Source: an uncultured Bacteroidota bacterium (GTDB lineage Bacteria; Bacteroidota; Rhodothermia; Rhodothermales; Salinibacteraceae). Taken from it: a stretch of 64,000 bases of DNA. Made by a program: the position numbers and the translations under genes. The notes under the pieces were generated by a model. That model was not told where the DNA came from, ran no database searches, and worked only from the letters and a program-made list of their open reading frames with translations. Location of the stretch: contig CAJXLV010000009.1 of NCBI GenBank assembly GCA_913056185.1, positions 1 to 64,000 of the forward strand, in the 5' to 3' direction. Shown here piece by piece: positions 26,130 to 35,093 of the stretch; position 1 is the first letter of the stretch, and each line of letters opens with the position of its first letter.

Positions 26130-28868
26130 ATGTTGACGCGTATTCTTGCCGCGTTTCACGTGCTTAGGGCCTTGTGCTCCCTGCCTGTGTTCTCCCCCAC
26201 GATGGCTGCCGGCGGTGTGCTTGTGGGGCTGGGGCTGTGTGCCGGCTTGGCGCCGCCGGTGCAGGCGCAAGAGCGGGCGCGGTTGTCGTCGTTCCCCACG
26301 GCGGAGACATGGGAGGCCAGGGCCGATTCGTTGCGCACCCGCCGGGAGGTGGACGCAGCCCTGCGGGCCTATCGCCGGGCGCGAGCCCTGTACCAGCGGG
26401 CGGGGGCGCTGGGGCGCGCGGCAGAAATGACGGGGGACATTGGGGTGATGCACTGGCTGCGCAACCGCTACGATGAGGCGCTTGCGGCGTTTCGGGCAGC
26501 CCGAAAACAGGCTGGCACGAGTGGGGACCGGGCGGAAGTGGCGGACAATCTGGTAAATATTGGACTGGTTTATAAAAACCAGGGCCGCTACGAGAAGGCC
26601 CTGCGGTGCTACCGGAAGGCCCTGGCGATTCATCGGGAGCGCGGCGACCGGGCGGGGGCTGCCGTCGTGCTAAACAATCTGGGGGAAATCTACCGTCGGC
26701 GCGGCCAGCCCCGGAAGGCCCGCTCTCCACTTCGGGCCTCCTTGCGCATCCACCGGGCACGTTCGGATTCGTTGCGGATGGGCATCAATCTGGTAAACCT
26801 CAGCTTTGTGCAGATGGCGCAGGGACAGTATCCGCGAGCGCTGGAAAGCGGACGGGAGGCGCTGGCCATCAGCCGGGCTCTCGGCAACCGGTATGGGGAG
26901 GCAAATGCCCTCAATACGATCGGCAATGTGCAGCTGAGACGAAATCAGTATGAGGCGTCGCGTCGTTCCTATCGTCGCTCCCTCTCCCTGAACCGCCGCC
27001 TGGGGCGTCGGAGCGAGGTGGCACGGCTTCACAACAACATCGGGGTGCTGCTGGAGGTGCAGGACAGGCGCGGGGAGGCCCTCGTGCACTACCGGAGCGC
27101 ACTCGCAATTAACCAGGACCTGGGCCACCGAAGCCGGATTGCACGCAACCTGTCGAAAATCGGGCACATTCATTTTGCGGAGAATCGCCTCGCCGCGGCC
27201 GATTCCGCCCTGCGGGCGTCGGTTCGCCTCACCAGTGCCCTGGTGCGCTCGGCGGGGACGGGAGGGCGGCGCAACTACCTGTCGAAGACAATCAGCCGGT
27301 TCCACACGCTCGTTTCCACCCAGGTGCGCCGGGGGCGTCCCGATTCTGCCGTGCAGGTGCTTGAGCGGACCCGTGCGCTGATCCCATCGGGACGGCTGAG
27401 CGGGGCCGATTCCTCGGCCCGTTTCTTCTCCGACGCCCTGGTCCCTTCGACGGAGACGCTGCAGCGGACGCTCGCCCCCGACGAGGCGGTTGTCCAATAC
27501 GCCAATGCGAGCACTGTGCGTCCCCTCGTGGCGGTCGTGATCCGTGCCGATACGGTCTACGCACAGGAAATCCCGCTTTCCCTGCTGAACCAGACGAATG
27601 AGGTCTTTGAGCGGGGCCTTTTGCGCATGGGGCGGCGCACGGCTCTGGGACGCTTGCAGGGAGGTGCCCTGCGCGAGACGCAACAGTCGGGCGGGGCGGC
27701 CCGCAAGCGCGACGACCGGCTGGCGGACCTGGTGCACTTGTACCGGCACGACTTGGCGGTTGCGTCTCCGTTCCAGGTGCTCTCCACGGCGCGCCGCCAG
27801 CGCCTCGGGAAGCATCTTTATGCCATGCTCCTGGAGCCCATTATGGAGGGGCTCGTGGGGGTGAAAGACCTGGTGATTGTGCCGGACGGGGTTCTTGGAT
27901 ACCTCCCGTTCGAAACGCTGCCGGACTGGGCGGGAACGCCGCTTGTCATGAAAATGCCGGTGCGCTACGCTCAGTCGTTGCGAGCGCAGCGGCGTTTGCG
28001 CATTCGGGCTCGTGTGCGACCGACGGCAAAGGCGGGCCTGCTTGCTCTCGGGGACGTCACATACGGCGGGTCCGCCCCCCTGGCGCAGCGCCGTGAGCGC
28101 AGCAGCCAGCCCCCCGATGGGCCGCCGCGGGACTCGGCGTGGGCCATTGCGCTGGACGCTGAAGCGCGCCTCTACCGCCCCGGCCTGGTGGAGGCTGGGG
28201 CCCAGCAGATGGACTACGAGCAACTCGGGTATCGCCCCTCGCAGTGGACGGCCCTTCCGGGCACCCGCCGAGAGGTGCGCCGCCTTCGTGAGATTTCCGG
28301 CACGACGCACCTCTTGACGCGAGCGGCCGCCAGTGAGCGCACCCTGCGGCACTGGTCGCGCACCGGACGCCTGAAAGACTTCCGGGTGTTGCACTTTGCC
28401 ACGCATGGCCTCGTCTCGCCCGCCCGCCCCTCCCTTTCGGCCCTGGTCCTCTCGGAGGTCGGCTCTGAGGCATCGCCCGCGGAGGATTCCCTGCCCGGGC
28501 CGGCGCCCGACGGCTATCTGAATGCGCGCGAAATTGCGTCCATGGACTTAAACGCGGAGTTTGTCGCCTTGTCTTCCTGCCGGAGCGGACTGGGGCGGGC
28601 GTACCGGGGCAGCGGGGTGACGGGGCTCGCCCAATCGTTTTTGGAGGCCGGGGCGCGCTCCACGGCTGTTTCACTGTGGGCCGTGTACGATGCGGCCACG
28701 GGGCGCTTCATGGAGGCATTTTATCGCCGCGCCTGGGGCACCGATGCCTCGTGGGCGGAGGCCCTTACCGAGACAAAGCGCGCCTTCGCGTCTGGCAAGT
28801 ATGGGGAGCGGTTGCAAGACCCTCGGTTTTGGGCCCCCTTTGTGCACTACGGATGGGAGCGTCGATAG
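26130..28868 (+). CDS. exported TPR-CHAT protease-like protein
   Basis: 912 residues. A long signal segment (MLTRILAAF... to PPVQAQE) is followed by at least seven TPR-like repeats, about residues 70-390 (for example VYKNQGRYEKALRCYRKALAIH), and a C-terminal CHAT domain. The caspase-like dyad is visible: His in FATHG near residue 759 and Cys in LSSCRSGLG near 817, with a VPDGVLGYLPFETL strand before them. CHAT domains are cysteine peptidases related to separase and gasdermin-activating caspases. The substrate is unknown. The start could also be an upstream or internal ATG. Confidence 0.85.
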   Translation: MLTRILAAFHVLRALCSLPVFSPTMAAGGVLVGLGLCAGLAPPVQAQERARLSSFPTAETWEARADSLRTRREVDAALRAYRRARALYQRAGALGRAAEMTGDIGVMHWLRNRYDEALAAFRAARKQAGTSGDRAEVADNLVNIGLVYKNQGRYEKALRCYRKALAIHRERGDRAGAAVVLNNLGEIYRRRGQPRKARSPLRASLRIHRARSDSLRMGINLVNLSFVQMAQGQYPRALESGREALAISRALGNRYGEANALNTIGNVQLRRNQYEASRRSYRRSLSLNRRLGRRSEVARLHNNIGVLLEVQDRRGEALVHYRSALAINQDLGHRSRIARNLSKIGHIHFAENRLAAADSALRASVRLTSALVRSAGTGGRRNYLSKTISRFHTLVSTQVRRGRPDSAVQVLERTRALIPSGRLSGADSSARFFSDALVPSTETLQRTLAPDEAVVQYANASTVRPLVAVVIRADTVYAQEIPLSLLNQTNEVFERGLLRMGRRTALGRLQGGALRETQQSGGAARKRDDRLADLVHLYRHDLAVASPFQVLSTARRQRLGKHLYAMLLEPIMEGLVGVKDLVIVPDGVLGYLPFETLPDWAGTPLVMKMPVRYAQSLRAQRRLRIRARVRPTAKAGLLALGDVTYGGSAPLAQRRERSSQPPDGPPRDSAWAIALDAEARLYRPGLVEAGAQQMDYEQLGYRPSQWTALPGTRREVRRLREISGTTHLLTRAAASERTLRHWSRTGRLKDFRVLHFATHGLVSPARPSLSALVLSEVGSEASPAEDSLPGPAPDGYLNAREIASMDLNAEFVALSSCRSGLGRAYRGSGVTGLAQSFLEAGARSTAVSLWAVYDAATGRFMEAFYRRAWGTDASWAEALTETKRAFASGKYGERLQDPRFWAPFVHYGWERR

Positions 28869-28877
28869 CCCTTGTGG

Positions 28878-29882
28878 CTACAACCATCCCTCGGCCCGGT
28901 ACCAGTCAATGGTGGCGGCGACGCCCGCATCCAGGGCAATCGACGGGGCGTACCCGAAGTCCTGGCGGGCCTTTTCGGAAGAGCAGGCGGTGCAGGCGTG
29001 TCGGATTTCGCGGGCCTTGTCGCGGTTGAGCGGCGGGTGCGTCCCGATGAGGCGGCCCCAGGCCTCCGACGCGGCCCCCACCAGGCCAAGGAGGGGCCCC
29101 GGGACGGGCACAGAGACCGCCCAGGTATTGAGCGCCGCGGTGGCGGCCTGCTTGACATCGCTCCAGGCATAAGGCTGCTCGCTGCCGAGAAAATACGTCT
29201 CGTTGGCTGCGTCCGGGTGGCGGCATGCATCGACCATGCCCGCTGCAAGGTCGCGGGCGTGAACGAGGCTTAGCGACCGGGCGGAGCTCCCCCCGACGAT
29301 GGGGCAGACATGCCGCTGCACGGCCCGAAAAAAGTCCAGGATGTCGCGGTCGCGGGGCCCATATACGGCCGGCGGACGAACGACGGTGATGGGCAGCGCC
29401 TCGGCGTACGATTCGGTCATCTGGTGCGAATCGGTCAGTGCCGTCTCCATTTGTGCCTTGCTGCGCCCGTACCGGCTCACAGGGCGCAGGGGGACGTCTT
29501 CCGTCGCCACGGTCTGCTCACAGCGTCCCACGGCCGCCAGGCTGCTGGTCACCAGCACGCGGCTCAGGTTCGGAGCGGCGTGCTTCACGGCGCCCAGCAG
29601 ATTCAACGTGCCCTGCACGTTGGCCGCGTGGAACGCCTCTTCGGTGGGGGCACGGGTGCGCCCGGCCACGTGGTACACCTCGTCTACCCCATCGAGCGCC
29701 TCCCAAAGCGTCTCCACGTCCGACAGGTCGCCGCGCACGGGGGTTACGTCCAACCCCGACAGCCACTTCGGGTCGGTGCGCACGAGGCACCGCACCTCTG
29801 CGGTGCCGCGGTCCAGAAGCGCCTCGACCACGTGGCTGCCCACAAAGCCGGTGCCGCCGGTCACAAACGCGATGTTGGCCAT
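28878..29882 (-). CDS. NAD-dependent epimerase/dehydratase (extended SDR)
   Basis: 334 residues beginning MANIAFVTGGTGFVGSHV, the TGxxGxxG nucleotide motif of extended short-chain dehydrogenases. The catalytic order is visible: SSLAAVG (Ser), YGRSK (YxxxK), then VVRPPAVYGPRD. The family acts on nucleotide sugars, flavonoids, sterols or isoprenoids, and the substrate here cannot be told. It is convergent with the CHAT gene, separated by 9 bases. Confidence 0.88.
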   Translation of the reverse strand: MANIAFVTGGTGFVGSHVVEALLDRGTAEVRCLVRTDPKWLSGLDVTPVRGDLSDVETLWEALDGVDEVYHVAGRTRAPTEEAFHAANVQGTLNLLGAVKHAAPNLSRVLVTSSLAAVGRCEQTVATEDVPLRPVSRYGRSKAQMETALTDSHQMTESYAEALPITVVRPPAVYGPRDRDILDFFRAVQRHVCPIVGGSSARSLSLVHARDLAAGMVDACRHPDAANETYFLGSEQPYAWSDVKQAATAALNTWAVSVPVPGPLLGLVGAASEAWGRLIGTHPPLNRDKAREIRHACTACSSEKARQDFGYAPSIALDAGVAATIDWYRAEGWL

Positions 29883-30167
29883 GCGAAATACAAAGGGTGG
29901 AATGAAATTGGGGCGTGCGGTGGGGGCGTACAGCCGCCTTCGTACGAGGGGGCGGCAAGGACAGGCCCTCCGGCGTGTGGAGGCCGGGCACAATCCGCCC
30001 CGCTCTGGAAGGCGATCGTGAGGGATATCGGGAGATCTCGGAAGAGAATTTGAGCCACGGCCCTACGCATGTGTCCCCCGACGTTATATTTCCGGGATGA
30101 ATGTGTCTGTACAGGTGTCGTTTTGAGGAAACAATATACACACTTACAGACCGACCCCTACAGGAAA

Positions 30168-30548
30168 ATGGCTACGAGCTATTCGTTCCGAGATTCGGAG
30201 GTGTACCAGCGTGCTCAGGTGCAGTCGCAACGCATTTGCGAGTGGTCGCGGCAGCTCCCAGAGGAGGAGCAGCCGAGCTTAGGCGCGCCCGTCCGGGAGG
30301 CTGCAGGGGCTGTGGCAGCACTGATTGCGGAGGCGTGGGGAGCGCGCCATTGCGAGCAGGCGTTCCAGGAGACGCTGGCAAAGGCCCATGCGAAGGCCAA
30401 AAAGACACAAGCTTTGCTCGACCGTGCGTGGATGCATTCGCACCTGGGCGACGAGCAGCACCGTCTCTTTGACGAGGCATGGGGGCGGATTTGCACCCTC
30501 CTGCGGCGGATTATGCGATGCACCCATAGCTTTTGCCACCTCAATTGA
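30168..30548 (+). CDS. four helix bundle protein (S23-like)
   Basis: 126 residues starting MATSYSFRDSEVYQRAQ, which resembles the FxxLxVWQxA opening of the four-helix-bundle family originally found in 23S rRNA intervening sequences and widespread in Bacteroidota. The remaining sequence is helical with heptad hydrophobics (AAGAVAALIAEAWG, AKAHAKAKKTQALLDRAW). Its function is unknown; these proteins form pentamers. A weak AGGA precedes the ATG. It stands alone. Confidence 0.65.
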   Translation: MATSYSFRDSEVYQRAQVQSQRICEWSRQLPEEEQPSLGAPVREAAGAVAALIAEAWGARHCEQAFQETLAKAHAKAKKTQALLDRAWMHSHLGDEQHRLFDEAWGRICTLLRRIMRCTHSFCHLN

Positions 30549-30848
30549 TGCCCGGCGGCCTCGGAGCGCTGAGGCGGGCGGCCTGGAGCGCAAGGCTCGT
30601 CTCATGCTTGACTTTTCCCCCGGCCAAAGCAGTCTCCCCCCACTTCTTTCCGGCGGTCAGGGCGCCGGGAGCTCCCTCCTCACGGAAAAGGCGTTCTGGT
30701 TCAAGGGGCTGGCTTCGGCCCTCCGCGTGCTTCGAGAGCAGAGGCGAGCCGAAGCCGTACGCGCTCTTCACACGCACCCTTCACACGTGTCCTCCGCAGA
30801 CACTGGCCTCGAATGAGGCTCCCGTCAGCCCGTTTGCCAGGGAAGACA
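30549..30848. other. non-coding region with hairpins
   Basis: Three hundred bases without a gene. It contains TTGACTTTTCCCCCGGC near 30609, which closely matches the left edge of the repeat island at 18470, and a long inverted repeat GGCTTCGGC...GCCGAAGCC (30711-30756). Confidence 0.5.
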
Positions 30849-31586
30849 TCAATCGGGGGAGGCGGATGCGTCGGCGACGAACTTATAGCCAATCCCGTAC
30901 ACCGTCGTCAAGTAGATGGGCGACTCTGGACGGGGCTCGATTTTCTTGCGGAGGGAGGCCATGTGGCGGTCGATGGTGCGCGTCGTGATGGTGCCACTGA
31001 TGCCCCAGACGTCGCGGAGCAGCTGTTCGCGGCTCACGGTACGGCCCCGGTGCCGAACGAGGTAGGCCAGGATGTCGAACTCCAGGTCGGTGAGGTCGAC
31101 GTCCGCGTCAGGGGTTGCGACGGTTTCCGTGGGAAAGTGAATGGTACAGTCGCCAAAGGTGAAGGCATCGTCCGGGGTGGGCAGGGCAGGAGCGCTTCGG
31201 GCAAGCACGGCACGCACCCGAGCCACGAGCTCGCGCGGGTCGAACGGCTTTGTCACGTAGTCATCGGCGCCCAGGTCGAATCCCCGAATTTTGGACGTAT
31301 GCTCGTCCTTGACGGTGAGCAGGATGACGGGAGAGTCGACACCGCCCTGGCGGGCTTCACGCAGGACCTCAAAGCCGGTTTTTTGAGGGAGCCGAAGGTC
31401 GAGCAGGACGAGGTCGTACGGGGGTAGGGTCGTCATTTCTTGGAGCGCGTCCGCCCCGCAGGCAGCGGGCTGTACCGCATAGCCCTCCTGAGCGAACAGG
31501 TCGACGAGGCTGTTGCGCACGTCGGGGTCGTCATCGGCGATGAGGAGGTCGGCCTTGGGGGAGGAAGAACCAGGGGGCGGAGGCAT
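30849..31586 (-). CDS. OmpR/PhoB-family response regulator
   Basis: 245 residues. A receiver domain has the acidic pair in LLIADDDPDVR, the phospho-acceptor Asp in LVLLDLRLPQ, the Thr in VILLTVKDE and the Lys in DYVTKPFDP. A C-terminal winged helix DNA-binding domain follows (LTDLEFDILAYLVRHRGRTVSREQLLRDVWG, TIDRHMASLRKKI). No histidine kinase gene lies beside it, so it is an orphan regulator. It is co-directional with argH, 152 bases downstream of it; whether it shares that transcript is unclear. Confidence 0.92.
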   Translation of the reverse strand: MPPPPGSSSPKADLLIADDDPDVRNSLVDLFAQEGYAVQPAACGADALQEMTTLPPYDLVLLDLRLPQKTGFEVLREARQGGVDSPVILLTVKDEHTSKIRGFDLGADDYVTKPFDPRELVARVRAVLARSAPALPTPDDAFTFGDCTIHFPTETVATPDADVDLTDLEFDILAYLVRHRGRTVSREQLLRDVWGISGTITTRTIDRHMASLRKKIEPRPESPIYLTTVYGIGYKFVADASASPD

Positions 31587-31738
31587 ATCCGTGGAAGAAA
31601 CCGTGTGGGGCCAACGGAGAGGAGGAAGAGCGACTCGGTTGCCCAACGCACCGCCGCAGAAGTGTTTGAGGAGACACCTGCTGCTGCGTGCCCTACTGCG
31701 TGCCGGGCGCAAGGTTCGCTCGCAGTGCGTCCGTTCCG

Positions 31739-33076
31739 CTACTTGTGCGCCGCCCCGTCGGGTGCCATCCAGTCGCGGTGCGGGCGGAGCCGGGCACGGA
31801 TGAGGTCGGGGCGTTCGTGTCCGGGGGTGCCGTCGGTGGCATAGGCATCGAGGAGGGCATCGGGGGAGGGCAGGGTGGGGGGCGAGGAGGCGGCGGCCTG
31901 CTGGTAGGCGGTACGGAAGGGGACGCCGTCGGCAACGCGGGTCAGTGCCTGCTGCGTGGCAAGCAGTGCGGGGGAGCAGGCGCGCCAGGTGGCGTCGGCC
32001 GAAAACTCCGTGCTCCGCACGACCGTTGTGAGGGCCGTAAGAACGTCCCCCGCGATTTGAACGCTGCGCATCACCGCGCCTTTGGTCAGCTGTAGGTCGC
32101 GGTGGTAGCCGCTGGGCAAGTTGGCGGGGCCAGTGCTCAGGTGCTGCATTTCAGCAGCGAGGCGGTGATGGTAAGCGCGGGCCAGTTCCAGGACGTCGGG
32201 GTTTTGTTTTTGTGGCATAATGCTGCTGCCCGTGCACGAGTCGTCCGGGAGTGTTACAAAGTCGAACTCGGCGCTGGCAAACAGCACAAGGTCCGAGGCG
32301 AGCCGGTTGCAGGCAGCGCCGACCTGCGTGCAGGCGTGCGCGACAGCGAGCTCGTGCTTGCCGCGACTCAGCTGGACGGCCGTGGCGTGGGTGTGCGCGG
32401 TGCGAAAACCGAGGCGATCAGCGATGGCGGCCCGGGGAAGATCGAGAACGGGCACGCCGTAGCCGGCGGCACTTCCGAGGGGGGAGACGTTGATGCGGCG
32501 GCGGGCCTGGTGGAGGGTGTCGAGGTCGTCGGCCAGGGTTTCGGCATAGCCCAGGGCCCAGAGGGCGACGGTGGAGGGCATGGCCCGCTGGAGGTGAGTA
32601 TAGCCGGGCAGGGGCTGGCGCGGGTGCCGGTCGGCAAGGGCACAGAGGGCCTCGGCGAGGCGCGCGGTGCGGCGGCCCAGCATTGCGAGGGCATCGCGGA
32701 GGTAGAGGCGAAGCGCTGCGAGGACCTGGTCGTTGCGCGAGCGACCTGTATGCAGCTTGCGCCCGGCCGGGCCGGCCCTGGCGGTCACGAAGCGTTCGAT
32801 GACCGTGTGGCTGTCTTCATCGTCGGGGGTTACAGTGCGCTCGCCGGCCTCGTAGGCGGCCAGGAGTGCATCCAGGGCCTCCTGAAGGGCATTCCATTCC
32901 TTCTCCGACAGGACCTCGATCTGCCGAAGCCCCCAGGCGTGTGCCCGGCTTGCCCGGATGTCGTAGGGCAGCAGTTGGCGGTCCCATTTGTAGTCGTCGC
33001 CCACCGTGAAGCGATGCGCCCAGTCGTCTGAGTCGGGGGCACTGCTGGAATCTGTATGCCAGAGGGGAGTACTCAT
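31739..33076 (-). CDS. argH: argininosuccinate lyase
   Basis: Last step of arginine synthesis, splitting argininosuccinate into arginine and fumarate. 445 residues, fumarase/aspartase superfamily. Visible are KLHTGRSRNDQV, the GYTHLQRAMPST block and the signature GSSIMPQKQNPDVLE with the catalytic Ser loop. It is the terminal enzyme gene of the arg operon, 47 bases after argE. Confidence 0.96.
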   Translation of the reverse strand: MSTPLWHTDSSSAPDSDDWAHRFTVGDDYKWDRQLLPYDIRASRAHAWGLRQIEVLSEKEWNALQEALDALLAAYEAGERTVTPDDEDSHTVIERFVTARAGPAGRKLHTGRSRNDQVLAALRLYLRDALAMLGRRTARLAEALCALADRHPRQPLPGYTHLQRAMPSTVALWALGYAETLADDLDTLHQARRRINVSPLGSAAGYGVPVLDLPRAAIADRLGFRTAHTHATAVQLSRGKHELAVAHACTQVGAACNRLASDLVLFASAEFDFVTLPDDSCTGSSIMPQKQNPDVLELARAYHHRLAAEMQHLSTGPANLPSGYHRDLQLTKGAVMRSVQIAGDVLTALTTVVRSTEFSADATWRACSPALLATQQALTRVADGVPFRTAYQQAAASSPPTLPSPDALLDAYATDGTPGHERPDLIRARLRPHRDWMAPDGAAHK

Positions 33077-33123
33077 GAGGGGCGAGGATAAGAAAAGGGA
33101 CAGCGAGCGGGGTGGAGGGACCG

Positions 33124-34188
33124 TCAGTGCGATCCAAAATAGCGCTGGAGGAGGGTCTGGTAGACGTCGACCGCGCAGCGGACCTCCGCAATTGAAATGC
33201 GCTCATCGGCCGTGTGGGAGCGGGGGCTCTGCCCCGGCCCCATCTTCACCGTGGGCACGTCGTTCAGGAACACCCAGTCGGAGGTGGTGGAGGAGCCGAT
33301 GGCAGTGGGGCGCGGACAGGCGGCTCGGGCGGCGTGGGCGATGCGGGCATCCGGGGGCGTGGCGCAGGGAACGAGGCGGTCGCTGTGGACCGTCACGTCC
33401 GCGTCTACGGCCGCCTGGATGTGGGCTACGATTTCATCGTGGGAATAGGCGGGGGTGGTGCGCAGGTCCACCACGAAGACACAGTGGGCGGGCACCGTGT
33501 TGCGGGCACTTCCGCCCTCGATCGTGGTCACAGTTTTGGTGATTGGGCCGAGGTGCGGATCTTCGCGGTCGAAGGACACCGCGGCAAGCTGATGGAGAGC
33601 ATCTGCGGCGGCGGAGATGGCGTTGCTCCCGAGGTGGGGCCGGGCAGCGTGGGCCGCCGTGCCGTGGGTGTGGATTTTAAGAATCAGCAGCCCCTTTTGG
33701 GCAACACACGGGCGAAGCGCTGTGGGCTCGCCCACGACCGCCGCAGAGAGAGGCGGAAGGTGGGGGCGCAAGTCTTGAAGGCCGTTTTTGGACCCGCCGC
33801 CTTCCTCATGCGTCGTGAGCCCCACGACAGCGCGTCCGCCATCGGGCACCCACCCGTCGGCCGCCAGGCGGAGCAGGGCCGTCGTCATGGCCGCGCCGCT
33901 CGCCTTTGCATCCACGCTCCCCCGTCCGTACAGCACCCCCTGCTTCGTAACCGGAGTAAAGGGGTCGTACGGATGAGATGCCGCAGGCGGCACCACATCC
34001 AAATGAGAATTTAGCAGCAGCGTATCCCTGCCGCTCCCGACGCCGAACGCGACGTTATCTTCGTGCCGCAGGACGTCCACCCCGGCAGAGCGGGCGCGGC
34101 GCTCAACGTAGTCGGCCACGTCTGTCTCCTTGCCCGTGAGGGACGGAAACCGAATGAGGGTTTTCAAGAGGTCGACAACGTCGGGCAT
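33124..34188 (-). CDS. argE: M20 family deacylase: N-acetylornithine / N-acetylcitrulline deacetylase
   Basis: 354 residues, zinc-dependent M20 peptidase fold. Metal ligands are visible in LNSHLDVVPP, GRGSVDAKASG and HEEGGGSKNG, with a final SHTADERI His. Because the operon encodes an N-acetylornithine carbamoyltransferase rather than ordinary ArgF, the physiological substrate is more likely N-acetylcitrulline, as in Xanthomonas. That is inference from context. It lies 54 bases downstream of argB. Confidence 0.88.
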   Translation of the reverse strand: MPDVVDLLKTLIRFPSLTGKETDVADYVERRARSAGVDVLRHEDNVAFGVGSGRDTLLLNSHLDVVPPAASHPYDPFTPVTKQGVLYGRGSVDAKASGAAMTTALLRLAADGWVPDGGRAVVGLTTHEEGGGSKNGLQDLRPHLPPLSAAVVGEPTALRPCVAQKGLLILKIHTHGTAAHAARPHLGSNAISAAADALHQLAAVSFDREDPHLGPITKTVTTIEGGSARNTVPAHCVFVVDLRTTPAYSHDEIVAHIQAAVDADVTVHSDRLVPCATPPDARIAHAARAACPRPTAIGSSTTSDWVFLNDVPTVKMGPGQSPRSHTADERISIAEVRCAVDVYQTLLQRYFGSH

Positions 34189-34242
34189 GAGGGGCGGAGG
34201 GGCGAGACGAAGAGGGATGCGGAGAAGGCGTGGGGCGTGGGG

Positions 34243-35040
34243 TCAGCGGACAATCTCCGTGGCCCGTGCCCGCGTCACGAGGTCTGCCGCGCCGCAGATG
34301 TACACTTCGTCGACGGGGCCGCGGAGGGCGTCGAGTGCGGTTTCGACCTTCACCTGCATGCCGCCTGCGATCCAGCCGTCGCGGATGCCCTGTTCGGCGG
34401 TGCCTGCATCGCAGGTGGGCAGGCGGGTGGGGGCGGCCGAGGCGTCCCGGCGGACTGCCCCTGCCGCGGTAACGTACAGGAGCCGTCTGGCGGCGAGGGC
34501 GCGGGCCAGGGCGCAGGCCACGGTGTCCGCGTTGACGTTGTAGACGTGCCCTGCCTCGTCGATGCCGAGGGGCGCCACGATGGGCACCAGGGACTGCTGG
34601 AGTAGGCCATTCACAAGCGTCGGGCGCACCTGTTCGATGTCGCCGACCCATCCAAAATCAATCGTCGTGTCGTTCACGGTCCACGGCGGGCGTTTGGACA
34701 CGCGGACCAGGCCGGTATCGGCTCCGGAGAGGCCCACGGCAGAGAGGTCGTGGCTCTGCGCGGCGGCCACAAGCTGTGTGTTGAGGGAGCCGGACAGCGT
34801 CCACTGGGCGATTTTTAGGTCCAGGTCGGTGGTGATCCGTCGTCCGTCGATTTGCTTCGGTGTGTGCCCGAGGCGCTGGGCGAGGGCGGTCATCTGCACC
34901 CCGCCGCCGTGGACGATCACGACGGAGGCCTCCTGGCAGAGGGCTTGCAGGGGGGGCCAGAGGGCCTCCAGCGCGTCCGCATCGTCCAGGAGCGATCCGC
35001 TGACCTTTACGACGGTTGGGGGGCGAGAGGCGTTGGGCAT
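34243..35040 (-). CDS. argB: acetylglutamate kinase
   Basis: 265 residues, amino-acid kinase family. It phosphorylates N-acetyl- (or N-acyl-)glutamate. Signatures are VVKVSGSLLDD, VVIVHGGGVQMT, VGLSGADTGLV, the VPIVAPLGIDEAGHVYNVNADTVA block and the C-terminal GIRDGWIAGGMQVKVETAL. It starts MPNASRPP; the 540-residue track ORF runs backwards through argF' in another frame and is not real. The N-terminal helix of arginine-inhibited kinases is not obvious, which would fit the arginine-insensitive class. Confidence 0.95.
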   Translation of the reverse strand: MPNASRPPTVVKVSGSLLDDADALEALWPPLQALCQEASVVIVHGGGVQMTALAQRLGHTPKQIDGRRITTDLDLKIAQWTLSGSLNTQLVAAAQSHDLSAVGLSGADTGLVRVSKRPPWTVNDTTIDFGWVGDIEQVRPTLVNGLLQQSLVPIVAPLGIDEAGHVYNVNADTVACALARALAARRLLYVTAAGAVRRDASAAPTRLPTCDAGTAEQGIRDGWIAGGMQVKVETALDALRGPVDEVYICGAADLVTRARATEIVR

Positions 35041-35093
35041 TGCAGAAAGGAGAGCGCTGGAGCAATGAAGGGCGGGCAGAGGCGAGGCGATGC

